From Sphingomonas sp. S-NIH.Pt15_0812 (GTDB lineage Bacteria > Pseudomonadota > Alphaproteobacteria > Sphingomonadales > Sphingomonadaceae): a stretch of 28,949 bases of DNA. Every line of letters begins with the position of its first letter. Position 1 is the stretch's first letter. Location of the stretch: positions 1 through 28,949 of the forward strand of contig NZ_QLJH01000039.1 in assembly GCF_003951315.1 (NCBI RefSeq), written 5' to 3'. This document shows, in pieces, positions 14,573 to 22,454 of the stretch. The notes beneath the pieces were generated by a model that saw nothing but the letters and a program-made list of their open reading frames with translations, did no database searches and was not told the DNA's origin. The translations under genes and the position numbers were made by a program.

Positions 14573-15312
14573 GGCCGCGGCCCCGACACAGTGAGCGGGG
14601 GGGCCGGACTAACTTCCGGAGGCGTCGGCGTCGGCAACACCTCTTCACTGCGGCGGAAGCGACGGACTTGGAAGCCAAGCGGATTGACGAAGCGGTCGGC
14701 CATGCTGAGCGGTTCGCCCGAATAGCCGTAGCGGATCGCCGCTACCCAGGACCGAGCCGGCTGCGCCTGACCGCCCGCGTCGCGACGCCGGGTGTCGTAG
14801 CGCACCATGGCCGTGTCCTTGGCCAATGGGGTTACGCTCTTCACATCGACATCCACGATGGCGGACGCCGGCAAGCGGGCGAGCGGGCTGGCCGGGTTGG
14901 AGGCCTGCATCGCGGCGATGTAACTGGCACGGGCTTGGCCGGTCGACCACAGCCCCACTTTTCGATAATCGGCCTGCAGCGTGTCGCGGTCGAATCCTTC
15001 ATGCGCGATGACATATTGGACCAGGAAGGATTGGGTCAGCGCGTGGTCGGCGGAGACGAGCTGCGCATCCAGGGGTTTGAGTGCCTGGACGAAGCCGGTC
15101 TGGCGGTCAACGAGCAGCGTGTACGGCACCACCGTCTTCAGCGGCAACAGCATGACCAGCGCAAGCGCCTCGCACACCGCGATCGTCGCGGTAATGCCGG
15201 CGACGATCCAGGCGACCCGGCGCGATGCGGCAAGCGCCTCGCGCCGGTCCTGTGCCCAGCTGGCGCCTTCTGCGAAATAGCGCGTCTCGTCCGACTTGGC
15301 TTTAGGCTTCAT
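14569..15312 (-). CDS. virB8: T4SS inner-membrane assembly protein VirB8
   Basis: A 247-residue bitopic protein: a cytoplasmic N-terminus of about 33 residues, a single helix (VAWIVAGITATIAVCEALAL), then a periplasmic NTF2-like domain with 'VVPYTLLVDRQTGFVQ', 'VQYVIAHEGFDRDTL' and 'MADRFVNPLGFQVRRFRRSE'. The 'NPLGF-x-V' motif near the C-terminus is typical of VirB8. It is required for assembly of the VirB9/VirB10 complex. The stop overlaps the virB9 start. A small secreted protein gene sits immediately upstream where virB7 is placed in ptl and related operons. Confidence 0.95.
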   Translation of the reverse strand: MKPKAKSDETRYFAEGASWAQDRREALAASRRVAWIVAGITATIAVCEALALVMLLPLKTVVPYTLLVDRQTGFVQALKPLDAQLVSADHALTQSFLVQYVIAHEGFDRDTLQADYRKVGLWSTGQARASYIAAMQASNPASPLARLPASAIVDVDVKSVTPLAKDTAMVRYDTRRRDAGGQAQPARSWVAAIRYGYSGEPLSMADRFVNPLGFQVRRFRRSEEVLPTPTPPEVSPAPPLTVSGPRP

Positions 15313-15348
15313 CTCTGTCCGTTTCGAATTCTGGCTCGCGGTGCCGCA

Positions 15349-15687
15349 TCAATTGCCATAGGTCACCAGCAAGATATCCTCACCGTCTCCCCAGCGCGTA
15401 CAAGTGTCCGTACCGACGATCGTGACCGGCTTGGCACTGAGATAGGCGGACATCAGCATCGCGAATTGCGACTTGCCGGCATCGCTCTTCTCATCGCGGA
15501 TCATGAAGTATGGATGGGTTGCGCAGGCCGGGCTACCGCCAACTGCACCTTTGATCGTCACATAATGCAGCCCATCGCTAGATCGGACCCATAGTTTGTC
15601 GACCAAGCCACTGACCGATCCAGCGGATGCAGGGGTAGCGGCAAAGAGCAGCGCACTCCAAGCGGCAAGGCGGGCGATCTTGACCAT
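15349..15687 (-). CDS. Small secreted two-cysteine protein inside the T4SS operon (virB6-virB8 gap)
   Basis: A 112-residue protein with a signal peptide ending near 'TPASA'. The mature part reads 'GSVSGLVDKLWVRSSDGLHY', 'GSPACATHPYFMI', 'KSQFAMLMSAYLSAKPVTIV' and 'GTDTCTRWGDGEDILLV'. It is a paralog of the product at 10893-11252. The start at 15687 has AAAGGAACAAGGGG upstream. An alternative in-frame ATG at 15714 overlaps the virB6 stop (ATGA), so translation is probably coupled in either case. Its position corresponds to virB7 in canonical operons, but it has no lipobox. Being embedded in the core operon, it is likely a structural or secreted part of this T4SS. That role is inference. Confidence 0.82.
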   Translation of the reverse strand: MVKIARLAAWSALLFAATPASAGSVSGLVDKLWVRSSDGLHYVTIKGAVGGSPACATHPYFMIRDEKSDAGKSQFAMLMSAYLSAKPVTIVGTDTCTRWGDGEDILLVTYGN

Positions 15688-15710
15688 GCCCCTTGTTCCT
15701 TTGCTGACGG

Positions 15711-16925
15711 TCATGCTCTGCGATCCCGGTTCTCGGCGCTGCCGGACACGCGCCGGCTGTTGCGCGGGCGGAAGCTCTGGCCGAGCGGCACGCCGCCCTG
15801 GGACGACGCATCCGCCGCCTGGCGCACGACGCTGCCGCCGACAGCCTGCGCGCGCGACGGCATGGCGGCGGCCTGCTCTTCGCGGCGCTGCGCGGCGGCG
15901 ATGCTGTCGGCGATGGCAACGGCGCGGGATCGTGCTTCGGCGGGAGCGGCTGCAGTGAAAGCCCCAGATGCAGCGATACCCGGTGCACGCAGAGCTTCCC
16001 CCGGCCTCGCTGCATCGACACTGCGCACGGCGATCCCCTCCGGCAGGCGAAGGCTGAAGGCAATACGACCGATCACTGCCAATACGCCGGCCATGGCAAT
16101 CGCAAAGATGCTCGCGGTCGCCAGCATCGCGACTGGAATGCCGGGGATCGCGATGTTGCTTGCCCGCTGCGCCGCCAAGTGGGACAGCCAAGGTTCGAGC
16201 AGCGCCAGTTCAACCCCCAGGATCACCGCGATGGCGGCGCTGCCAAGCGTCGCCGCCACCAGACCGCGCAGCCATCCCTCCGCCAACCCGCGCGTGAGGG
16301 CGAACAGCAAGAAGGCGATGAACAGCGGTCCTAGCGCCAGCAGCAACCCCGCCGTCAGCCGGACGAGGGCGAAGGCGCCGAGGCTGCCGACCAGGAAGAC
16401 GACGCGCGACGCGCCAAGTGCAAAGCTGTCGAAATTGGCAAAGAGCGGCGGGGCCACACCTTGCGCCGTCTCGACCTGCGCGCGGGTTGGCACACCCACC
16501 CCCCTGATCGCCAGGATGCGGAAGGCGCGGTCGGTGGCGTCCATGCGGCCCGCCAGCCCACCGCTCGCCCCCGGGAGGCCCGCAGGCCGGCCGATCTCCG
16601 CCGCCAACTCGGCCGGTGCGCGCATCACCACGTCGAACACCGTGGTGCGGTAAGCCGGCCAGCTGGTTGCGAACGCCAGCACGATGCCGATCTTGGCGAC
16701 GGCGAGCACGCCTTCCTGCGCGCTCGGCCTTTCGCCGAGCAGCATCCGGTAGCCGATCAGTGCCACGAACAGCGTGAGGAACGCGGCCAGCAGCAGCGAC
16801 ACGCTGGACCCCGGCGCCGCCAGCGCTAGATAGCCTTGCCCGCCCAGCGACACCGCCTGGCAGTCGAGATAGCCAAGCAGCCCGGAGGCAAAGGTGTCTG
16901 GCGAGGTAGGGATCGAACAGGCCAT
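15711..16925 (-). CDS. virB6: T4SS polytopic inner-membrane protein VirB6 (TrbL/VirB6)
   Basis: A 404-residue protein with several long hydrophobic helices, for example 'LLLAAFLTLFVALIGYRMLL', 'VGSLGAFALVRLTAGLLLAL', 'LGPLFIAFLLFALTRGLAEG' and 'ATASIFAIAMAGVLAVIGRI'. The 'GPLFIAFLLF' helix followed by a Trp-containing turn is characteristic of VirB6. The C-terminal 100 residues are polar and Arg/Ala-rich. The start MACSIPTSPD at 16925 shares a base with the virB4 stop (TGATG), which I prefer over the ATG 30 bases further upstream. VirB6 forms the inner-membrane base on which the VirB2-VirB5 stalk assembles. Confidence 0.93.
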   Translation of the reverse strand: MACSIPTSPDTFASGLLGYLDCQAVSLGGQGYLALAAPGSSVSLLLAAFLTLFVALIGYRMLLGERPSAQEGVLAVAKIGIVLAFATSWPAYRTTVFDVVMRAPAELAAEIGRPAGLPGASGGLAGRMDATDRAFRILAIRGVGVPTRAQVETAQGVAPPLFANFDSFALGASRVVFLVGSLGAFALVRLTAGLLLALGPLFIAFLLFALTRGLAEGWLRGLVAATLGSAAIAVILGVELALLEPWLSHLAAQRASNIAIPGIPVAMLATASIFAIAMAGVLAVIGRIAFSLRLPEGIAVRSVDAARPGEALRAPGIAASGAFTAAAPAEARSRAVAIADSIAAAQRREEQAAAMPSRAQAVGGSVVRQAADASSQGGVPLGQSFRPRNSRRVSGSAENRDRRA

Positions 16926-19288
16926 CAGGCGTCCGCCATGAGGCGCGGCAGCCACGCGGCAGGGTCATCGCCCACCTCGGCCCGGATTGTGTCGAGCAGC
17001 CGTACCGTTCGCTCGCGCCCCGACAGGATGGTCAGCATCTCGCGCTCGCCAGAGAGATCCAGCCGCGCCACGACGCTGTCATGGCCATGCTTGATCAGGA
17101 AGCAGCGGGCACTGTCAGGCAGTGAACGGACCAACTCATATTCATGAGTGGTAAGGCCGAAGCCATCGACATAGTCGCTCGCCTGGGCCTTGGGATTGGC
17201 CATGAAGATCTGGGTCGCGGCCTGTTCGACGATCGAGCTGGCGATCCGGCTCTGCAGGGCATCCGCCGCGCTTTGTGTCGCGAAGCCGACAATGCCGTTG
17301 CGCTTGCGGATCGTCTTCTCCCAATCCTTGATCCGGCGCACGAAGACGTCGTCGTCCAATGCCTTCCAACCCTCGTCGACGACGATGATGGCTGGGCTGC
17401 CATCCAGCCGCTCCTCGACGCGGTGGAAGAGGTAGAGCATGGCCGGCGTGCGGACCATCGGATCGTCGAGGATCTGGGTCATGTCGAAGCCGACCGCACG
17501 GGCGGTCAGGTCGGTGCTGTCCTCTTCATTGTCGAACAGCCAGGCGCGCTCGCCCTCGCCCCACCAGGGTTGCAGCCGCGACCAGAGGTCGCCCGCTTGG
17601 GGCCGGCGGTCACCCCGGAACAGCTCGGCGAGGTGGCGCAGCCGCCGGAAGTCGGCGGGGGCGTTGTAATTGGCATCCACTGCCGCCTTGATACGGCCCG
17701 CCTCCTCAAGGTCGACCCCGCCTGCGAGCAGTGCCAGCCAGTCGCGCAGGAACTGACGGTTGGCGGGCGTGTCGTCCAGCGCCAGCGGGTTGAGGCCGGA
17801 GGCCAGGCCCGGCCGAAGCACATCGTAGCGTCCACCGATCGCACGCAGGAACAGCTCGGCGCCGCGATCCTTGTCGAAGAAGACGATGCGCGGGTCAAAG
17901 CGGCGCGCTTGGGCAAGGAGGAAGTTGAGCACCACCGTCTTGCCCGAGCCCGAGGGGCCGATCACGGTGAAGTTGCCAAGGTCGCCTTGGTGGAAGTTGA
18001 AGTGATAGGGGCCGGCCGCCGTCGTCTCGAGCAGCGAGACCGCCTCGCCCCAATGATTGCCCTGCGCTTGGCCGAGCGCGAAGTTGTGCGCGCTGGCGAG
18101 GCCGGCGAAGTTGGCGGTCGAGATCAGGCCGCGCCGGGCGATATATTTGAAGTTGCCGGGGAACTGCGCCCAGAAGGCGGGCTCCAGCGCGATATCCTCG
18201 CGCACCGCGATCACGCCTAGTTCGGCAAGCGTCGCCTGCACCTCGGCTATGCCGGCATCGACCTCGGCTGGGCTGGCCCCGCGTACCCCGATCGTCATGT
18301 GATGCTCGCCGAACGCGGCGCGACCGGCTGCCACCCCGTCCTTGGCCTCCATCAAATTGGCGCGCAGGCTCACCGCCTCGTCCTCGGCGGACCGCATCCG
18401 GCGCAGCGCCAGGTTCATGCGGCCGAGCGCCGCCTGGCGATCGGTGAAGCCGAAGGACTGCGACAGCACCAGCTCTAGCGGCAGGCGGAGCAGTTCGTCG
18501 AACATTCCTGCGCTGGTTTGGCCGGGATAATCCTTGATCGACAGGAGGCCCAGAAAGTCCCGTGCTGCCTTTCCCGCCGGCCCGAGCTCCACCGTCTCCT
18601 GCCCGAAGCTGATCCGCCGATAGGGCAGATAGTGGCCGACATCCTGCATTGGCAGGAGCACCGGCCGCATCTCGCCGTGGAGGAGGTCGGACAGGAATTC
18701 GAGCGGCTCCGAGCACAGGCCGTCCGGCGTCTCGTACGTGGCAAGCAGGCGCGGGCCGTAGCTGCCAAGCGCCGCCATCAGCGCCTCGCGCGCGGTGTCG
18801 AGTTGGCGAAGATCATGTGCGCCGCTGTCAGTGACAGAGCCCGCCAGGCCGGTGCGGATGCGATCGAGCCAGCCGACCCGGCCTTGCAGCGGCCGGCGCA
18901 CCAGGGCCAGGTAGAGATCGTTGACGTAGAGCCGCTTGGCGCCGAGCCGCGCCTGCCAGGCCTCGTCCAGCCGGGCGGAGAAGCGATCAGGGAAATTGCC
19001 GTCCAGCCCGACGTCGACCCGACGCCGTACGATATGGTGGTAGAGCGCGAAGTGCGACGATCCGATCGCCTGCAACATCGCATCGCGCAGGCGCTTGCGG
19101 TAGTTGAGCTCGTCGCTGTCGGCGGTTTCGAACAGCAGGCCGCGCAGGTGGATGACTTGGCAGAGCAGGCCATCGCGCGTCTCCAGCGTGTGCCGGTCGA
19201 CTTGGCGGGCATAGGGCAGATGATGGCCGACCGGCTTCTCGCGCGCGACTATTTTGGGATCCCGGGTCAGGGCAGGAAGGAGCGTCAC
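16925..19288 (-). CDS. virB4: T4SS ATPase VirB4
   Basis: A 787-residue protein with the CagE/TrbE/VirB4 layout. The N-terminal half includes 'GLLCQVIHLRGLLFETAD'. Walker A is 'GPSGSGKTVVLNFLLAQ' at about residue 441, followed by 'VFFDKDRGAELFLRAIGG'. Walker B is 'IIVVDEGWKALDD' at about 634, followed by 'RKRNGIVGFATQSAADALQS'. VirB4 is the hexameric ATPase that energises pilus assembly and transport. All nucleotide-binding motifs look intact, so the system appears functional. It overlaps virB6 by one base. Confidence 0.97.
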   Translation of the reverse strand: MTLLPALTRDPKIVAREKPVGHHLPYARQVDRHTLETRDGLLCQVIHLRGLLFETADSDELNYRKRLRDAMLQAIGSSHFALYHHIVRRRVDVGLDGNFPDRFSARLDEAWQARLGAKRLYVNDLYLALVRRPLQGRVGWLDRIRTGLAGSVTDSGAHDLRQLDTAREALMAALGSYGPRLLATYETPDGLCSEPLEFLSDLLHGEMRPVLLPMQDVGHYLPYRRISFGQETVELGPAGKAARDFLGLLSIKDYPGQTSAGMFDELLRLPLELVLSQSFGFTDRQAALGRMNLALRRMRSAEDEAVSLRANLMEAKDGVAAGRAAFGEHHMTIGVRGASPAEVDAGIAEVQATLAELGVIAVREDIALEPAFWAQFPGNFKYIARRGLISTANFAGLASAHNFALGQAQGNHWGEAVSLLETTAAGPYHFNFHQGDLGNFTVIGPSGSGKTVVLNFLLAQARRFDPRIVFFDKDRGAELFLRAIGGRYDVLRPGLASGLNPLALDDTPANRQFLRDWLALLAGGVDLEEAGRIKAAVDANYNAPADFRRLRHLAELFRGDRRPQAGDLWSRLQPWWGEGERAWLFDNEEDSTDLTARAVGFDMTQILDDPMVRTPAMLYLFHRVEERLDGSPAIIVVDEGWKALDDDVFVRRIKDWEKTIRKRNGIVGFATQSAADALQSRIASSIVEQAATQIFMANPKAQASDYVDGFGLTTHEYELVRSLPDSARCFLIKHGHDSVVARLDLSGEREMLTILSGRERTVRLLDTIRAEVGDDPAAWLPRLMADA

Positions 19289-19327
19289 AGCGTGAGTCGG
19301 CTAGTCGATGGCGAAGACATTTTCAGA

Positions 19328-19657
19328 TCAGTTGCCATAAAAGCTCATGGCGACCGCCCGCGGCGCCGAACTCTGCCACGGTGTCGGTCCGCAGCCGCTG
19401 AACCAGAGGCTGATTTTCTTGCCCGAGGCACTGGCGGTCATAGCCATGCTCATCATTCGCGCAAGCTCATCCGTATTAGCCGGTACCAATATGGCCACAG
19501 TCGAAGCGACGCACCGATCAGGGTTCGAGAAGCTACCGATCACGTACACGGAACCGCCTTCCACATGCACCTGCGTCGGCACGACGTTACCGCTGCCGCC
19601 ATCCGCCAGCGCGGGCCCCGCTATCATCAGAGACGCTAGAATGACCGCCATTCGCAT
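19328..19657 (-). CDS. Small secreted two-cysteine protein inside the T4SS operon (virB3-virB4 gap)
   Basis: The chosen start (MRMAVILASL) gives a 109-residue protein with a short signal peptide ending near 'AGPALA'. The mature part has 'VHVEGGSVYVIGSFSNPDRC', 'NTDELARMMSMAMTASASGK', 'ISLWFSGCGPTPWQSSAPRA' and a final 'VAMSFYGN' strand. It belongs with 9211-9480 (degenerate) and 23226-23558 through NPD-x-C and GC-x3-PW. The frame is open to 19951, but that extension has no signal-like or family features and overlaps virB3. The ribosome binding site is weak. Lying between virB3 and virB4, it probably shares their mRNA. Confidence 0.78.
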   Translation of the reverse strand: MRMAVILASLMIAGPALADGGSGNVVPTQVHVEGGSVYVIGSFSNPDRCVASTVAILVPANTDELARMMSMAMTASASGKKISLWFSGCGPTPWQSSAPRAVAMSFYGN

Positions 19658-19889
19658 CACCCACGAACATTTCGAAGACGCCAGCACGACGACCTGGTTC
19701 CGTGGCACATTGCTGCGCTTAGCGAGTTCACCATGGATGAGGACGCTCTCGCCTCCTGCCCGCGCAGTGCTGGGCCCCAATTCGGGTGCCCGAGGCACTG
19801 AACCTCGGGTTGCAGCGATCGATGGACGAAGCGCCATCTTCAGCATCGGCAGAAACCTTCCCATACTGTCCCATGCCATCCTTGGCTCA

Positions 19890-20174
19890 TCAAGGCCTGT
19901 ACGAATTGCACTTCCACAGGGAATGATTTCGGACACGCGGGCAGCGCCCAACCTTGGTCAACCACAAGTCGAAGAAGCGCGGCTCGCGCACGCAGAGCAG
20001 CACGCCAGCCAAGTGCACCAGCACCGCCGCCAGCAGCACGTAAGGGGTGCGGAACACCAGGAACAACTCGGTCGCAATCACGGCGTTGGCAGTGAAATAG
20101 CTGTAGGTGACGCCAGCGAACATTTGCGGCCGGGTCAGCGCTACGAACAGGTGATCGCGCTCGATGTCGTTCAT
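19890..20174 (-). CDS. virB3: T4SS inner-membrane protein VirB3
   Basis: A 94-residue protein with the family marks 'LFVALTRPQMFAGVTYSYF', a hydrophobic region around residues 20-58, and the conserved end 'EPRFFDLWLTKVGRCPRVRN' followed by a short tail ending CNSYRP. VirB3 sits in the inner membrane with VirB4. The ATG follows the virB2 stop by three bases. About 230 bases separate its stop from the next start, unlike the tight packing elsewhere in the operon. Confidence 0.94.
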   Translation of the reverse strand: MNDIERDHLFVALTRPQMFAGVTYSYFTANAVIATELFLVFRTPYVLLAAVLVHLAGVLLCVREPRFFDLWLTKVGRCPRVRNHSLWKCNSYRP

Positions 20175-20177
20175 GGA

Positions 20178-20516
20178 TCAGCCCCCGGCCGTAGCTGCCG
20201 ACTGGATGCCAGCGACGATCCCTGCCGCGCCGAACAGGATGAAACAGCCGAGGATGACCGTCGCACCGTAGCGCCAGTTAATCCGTCCGGTAAGCATCAT
20301 GAAGCCGACCACGGCCACTGCGATCACCGCCACGACGGTTGCCACCGTACCGAGGAGCGTGCCCTCGAGCCATCGTACCGCGCCAACGATCACGCCGGAA
20401 CCGGCAGGATCGCCTAATTCCTGTGCCTGTGCCGCAGACGCGCACACAAGCGCTAGTCCAGCGACCATGGATCGCAAAGTCGTTAAATTACGCTGCACAC
20501 CCCACCCCTTTGCCAT
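20178..20516 (-). CDS. virB2: T4SS major pilin VirB2 (TrbC family)
   Basis: A 112-residue pilin precursor with a signal peptide ending 'CASAAQA' near residue 31. Two hydrophobic helices follow, about 54-75 (LLGTVATVVAVIAVAVVGFM) and 84-104 (ATVILGCFILFGAAGIVAGI), with the short polar loop 'LTGRINWRYG' between them. This is the standard VirB2/TrbC pilin. It opens the recognisable virB string, and a second, tailed homologue closes it at 11327. Confidence 0.93.
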   Translation of the reverse strand: MAKGWGVQRNLTTLRSMVAGLALVCASAAQAQELGDPAGSGVIVGAVRWLEGTLLGTVATVVAVIAVAVVGFMMLTGRINWRYGATVILGCFILFGAAGIVAGIQSAATAGG

Positions 20517-20605
20517 TGCTTAGCCTTGCTGCGACGGCTCCTGCAAGCCGCCATTATGATTGACGCTGTCAAAATTCTTTATCGCAGCATGTTTCATTAG
20601 ACCCA

Positions 20606-20986
20606 TCAGGAATCCGGTTCCATAAAATATGGTGTTCTTACCGTCCAATCACCCAAGCCCGTGCAACTCGATACGCCAGAATTACCAGGAGCTTCCGGCG
20701 TGAAATAGAGGCGCGCCTTCGCTCGCATGCTACGGTAGGTGAGCAGCGTGCTATACCAGGCGTTGCATGCCTCTTTAGTTACGCCGTTACGATCCGATGA
20801 CATCGAGCAGATATTGATGATCCCAGCCCCATCGATATCAACCAGAACACCACCGCCAGAGTCTACAGCAAGACGTTTCGTCGGATCTGCCGCGCAGATG
20901 AACGCGGCATCGGCCACCGCAGGAAGCGCCAGCATGGATCCGACAACCAGGAGAGAAGCCTTACTCAAAGCCTGTTTTAATCTCAT
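20606..20986 (-). CDS. Small secreted four-cysteine protein (group A)
   Basis: A 126-residue protein with a signal peptide ending near 'AVADAA'. Cysteines lie in 'FICAAD', 'INICSMS', 'KEACNAWYS' and 'VSSCTGL'. The end is 'DWTVRTPYFMEPDS'. It is the nearest relative of 3401-3775 and is also related to 23580-23954. Between the second and fourth Cys are the helix 'WYSTLLTYRSM' and the strand 'KARLYFTPE', reminiscent of SubB-type B subunits from memory. It lies 90 bases upstream of virB2 on the same strand, so it is a candidate first-cargo or pilus-associated gene of the operon. An AGGAGA site precedes the ATG. Confidence 0.8.
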   Translation of the reverse strand: MRLKQALSKASLLVVGSMLALPAVADAAFICAADPTKRLAVDSGGGVLVDIDGAGIINICSMSSDRNGVTKEACNAWYSTLLTYRSMRAKARLYFTPEAPGNSGVSSCTGLGDWTVRTPYFMEPDS

Positions 20987-21021
20987 CGTGCATTTCTCCT
21001 GCCAATGTCACCCTGCGATTA

Positions 21022-21360
21022 TCAGGAGAGGATGGTCATATGAACGATCTGCGGGTAGCCCTGGTAACAACCGCGCACGGAAAGGCTCACGCTCTTTCCA
21101 GTTTGTTGTGCTGATAACAACGCGCTTTGTACGAATAGAGCGCGCGGCGAGTTATCCGGGTAGATGTACCACGTTGAAGATGGACACTGATCGGGATTGA
21201 CCTGACTGGTGCCCACCTGAACAAGCAAGCCTGTATGCTCAAAATAGGATTCCAAGGCACCAACACGTCCAGTTGCCACTCCTTCCGCGTGAGCCACCCC
21301 ACCTATAAGGATGGCACAGAAACAGGCAGTGATCGACCACGGCGCGCGACGTCGAGACAT
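21022..21360 (-). CDS. Small secreted two-cysteine protein (group B)
   Basis: A 112-residue protein with a signal peptide ending near 'GGVAHA'. The mature part reads 'GVATGRVGALESYFEH', 'GLLVQVGTSQVNPDQCPSST', 'WYIYPDNSPRALFVQSALLS', 'AQQTGKSVSLSVRGC' and 'YPQIVHMTILS'. The two Cys are 39 residues apart, and the NPD-x-C motif links it to 19328 and 23226. This is one of the copies that most strongly suggests an AB5-type B-subunit fold: strand, Cys, helix ending in TGK, strand ending in GC, last strand. The start has AAGGGGGAAGT immediately upstream. Confidence 0.8.
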   Translation of the reverse strand: MSRRRAPWSITACFCAILIGGVAHAEGVATGRVGALESYFEHTGLLVQVGTSQVNPDQCPSSTWYIYPDNSPRALFVQSALLSAQQTGKSVSLSVRGCYQGYPQIVHMTILS

Positions 21361-21381
21361 ACTTCCCCCTTATTTTGAGTA

Positions 21382-21729
21382 CTAAATGTACATAAATTCC
21401 GCCTTGCAACCGGCCGACGTCAGATGGATATAGACTGGCATCCCGGTGGTTCGAGCCGTCAGGAGGGTCGATAGGACCGCTTGCGCATTTTTGTCCTTCT
21501 CATCTTTGTCGGCACCTTGTGCATCCCAAAATATCCACGTTTCTGGTTGGCAGCTGCCGATAGCTTTATCCAAACGGAACAGGATAGTCCGTGGCATGTA
21601 GCTCACTTCTACCAAAGTCACTTTCGCTACGCCGTTAGCATCATAGCAAAACCCCGGTGTAGACGTCGCTAGACCTACGGCTATCGCCGCAGTGGCGATA
21701 ATGGTACGCAGAACCATCTTTTTCATCAT
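21382..21729 (-). CDS. Small secreted two-cysteine protein (group B)
   Basis: A 115-residue protein. The ATG at 21729 is preceded by GGGGG five bases upstream, so I prefer it to the GTG at 21741. The signal peptide ends near 'TSTPGFC'. The mature part has 'AKVTLVEVSYMPRTILFRLD', 'IGSCQPETWIFWD', 'AQAVLSTLLTARTTGMPVYI' and 'HLTSAGCKAEFMYI'. The insert after the first Cys is longer and very charged (GADKDEKDKN). The layout otherwise follows group B. It lies in the four-gene run upstream of virB2. Confidence 0.76.
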   Translation of the reverse strand: MMKKMVLRTIIATAAIAVGLATSTPGFCYDANGVAKVTLVEVSYMPRTILFRLDKAIGSCQPETWIFWDAQGADKDEKDKNAQAVLSTLLTARTTGMPVYIHLTSAGCKAEFMYI

Positions 21730-21759
21730 TTGCACCCCCACAACAAATTACGAATCAAA

Positions 21760-22104
21760 TCACGGTTCACTCGTCATTGTGACGGTCTGAGGCTGAGCAA
21801 AAACCTGTTGCCTGCCACATCCATTAGGAAAGAAGAAGACAAGGGAGCGATTCTGTACAATCGCGGTTGTCAGCAGACTGAACGCACGATCCTTATTGGC
21901 GTCCGACCACCCTGGGTTCAGTTGGCACCAGTCCTGACAGACGTTCTCCGCCGTGAAATAAATGGCCTGACTGTCATGCACGATCACGCTGGTGGGCTTC
22001 GCCTTACAATATTCCGCCTCAGCTACATTTGGCAACAGTGCGGTGCCTAGGAAAAGCCACGACAGAGAGACCCTTTTTTTCCGGCCTATCGAATGCCTTC
22101 TCAT
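21760..22104 (-). CDS. Small secreted cysteine-containing protein (group B-like)
   Basis: A 114-residue protein from the ATG at 22104 (a TTG two codons upstream is an alternative). A basic n-region (RRHSIGRKKR) precedes the hydrophobic stretch 'SLSWLFLGTALLPNVAEA'. The mature part has four Cys (EYCKA, ENVCQDW, DWCQLN, NGCGRQ). The order is 'SQAIYFTAENVC', 'ANKDRAFSLLTTAIVQNRSL', 'VFFFPNGC' and 'PQTVTMTSEP'. Helix and terminal strand match group B, while the extra Cys pair near the front is its own feature. It is the outermost minus-strand gene of the block, so a promoter for the array may lie upstream of 22104. Confidence 0.74.
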   Translation of the reverse strand: MRRHSIGRKKRVSLSWLFLGTALLPNVAEAEYCKAKPTSVIVHDSQAIYFTAENVCQDWCQLNPGWSDANKDRAFSLLTTAIVQNRSLVFFFPNGCGRQQVFAQPQTVTMTSEP

Positions 22105-22454
22105 GTGCAATCACCATAGTGGTTGGACCAGCAATTAATTACTGCCATATGCCAAATTTTACATCCAATATGGACGAGATTAAAAGGCAGATGGAACGAC
22201 ATAGACCCCCGCACTCGTTAGGAGCACCTGGTTTTCCTTGACCAACAGCTTCCACGTTAACTATCAAACCGTAGAAAAAGAGATTTACACCTAGAGCGTC
22301 CCAGCCTGTCCTGTCAAACGCGGCATTCTCGCTAGGCATCATCGAAGCCCCCTAAATAAGGTGTCGAGAGTATTCCACCTTATAGGAGCTTTCCTCTTTG
22401 ACAGCAGTGACGTATTATGCTGTTCCTTGATGAGACCGATGGGGGGGTGTCACG
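22105..22454. other. Divergent intergenic region without a convincing gene
   Basis: About 350 bases separate the minus-strand block from the plus-strand mini-YD gene. A 67-codon minus frame (22139-22342) is open, but it has no signal peptide and no family motif, so I do not call it. The region should hold the promoters for both directions. An 8-base inverted repeat lies at 22356-22383. I could not identify a -35/-10 pair with good spacing. Confidence 0.5.
22356..22383. repeat. Inverted repeat, candidate operator
   Basis: ATAAGGTG at 22356-22363 and CACCTTAT at 22376-22383 are perfect reverse complements separated by 12 bases. The dyad is centred about 85 bases upstream of the mini-YD start, between divergent genes, which suits a regulator site. 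No regulator gene is recognised in the window. Confidence 0.35.

Noticed and set aside
15760..16653. 297-codon plus-strand ORF opposite virB6
   Set aside because: Its product is a biased Ala/Arg/Ser sequence typical of the antisense frame of a GC-rich membrane-protein gene.
17144..19639. Long plus-strand ORFs opposite virB4 (17144-18220 and 18518-19639)
   Set aside because: They mirror virB4 codons, have low-complexity Arg/Ala-rich products and no recognisable motif.
11692..20516. Conjugative transfer region of a plasmid or ICE
   Set aside because: No relaxase, VirD4 coupling protein, oriT, integrase or replication gene is visible, and the gene set fits a protein-exporting T4SS better. Parts could still lie outside the window.
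22139..22342. 67-codon minus-strand ORF in the divergent gap
   Set aside because: No signal peptide, no ribosome binding site and no motif of the small secreted families. A remnant is possible but not supported.
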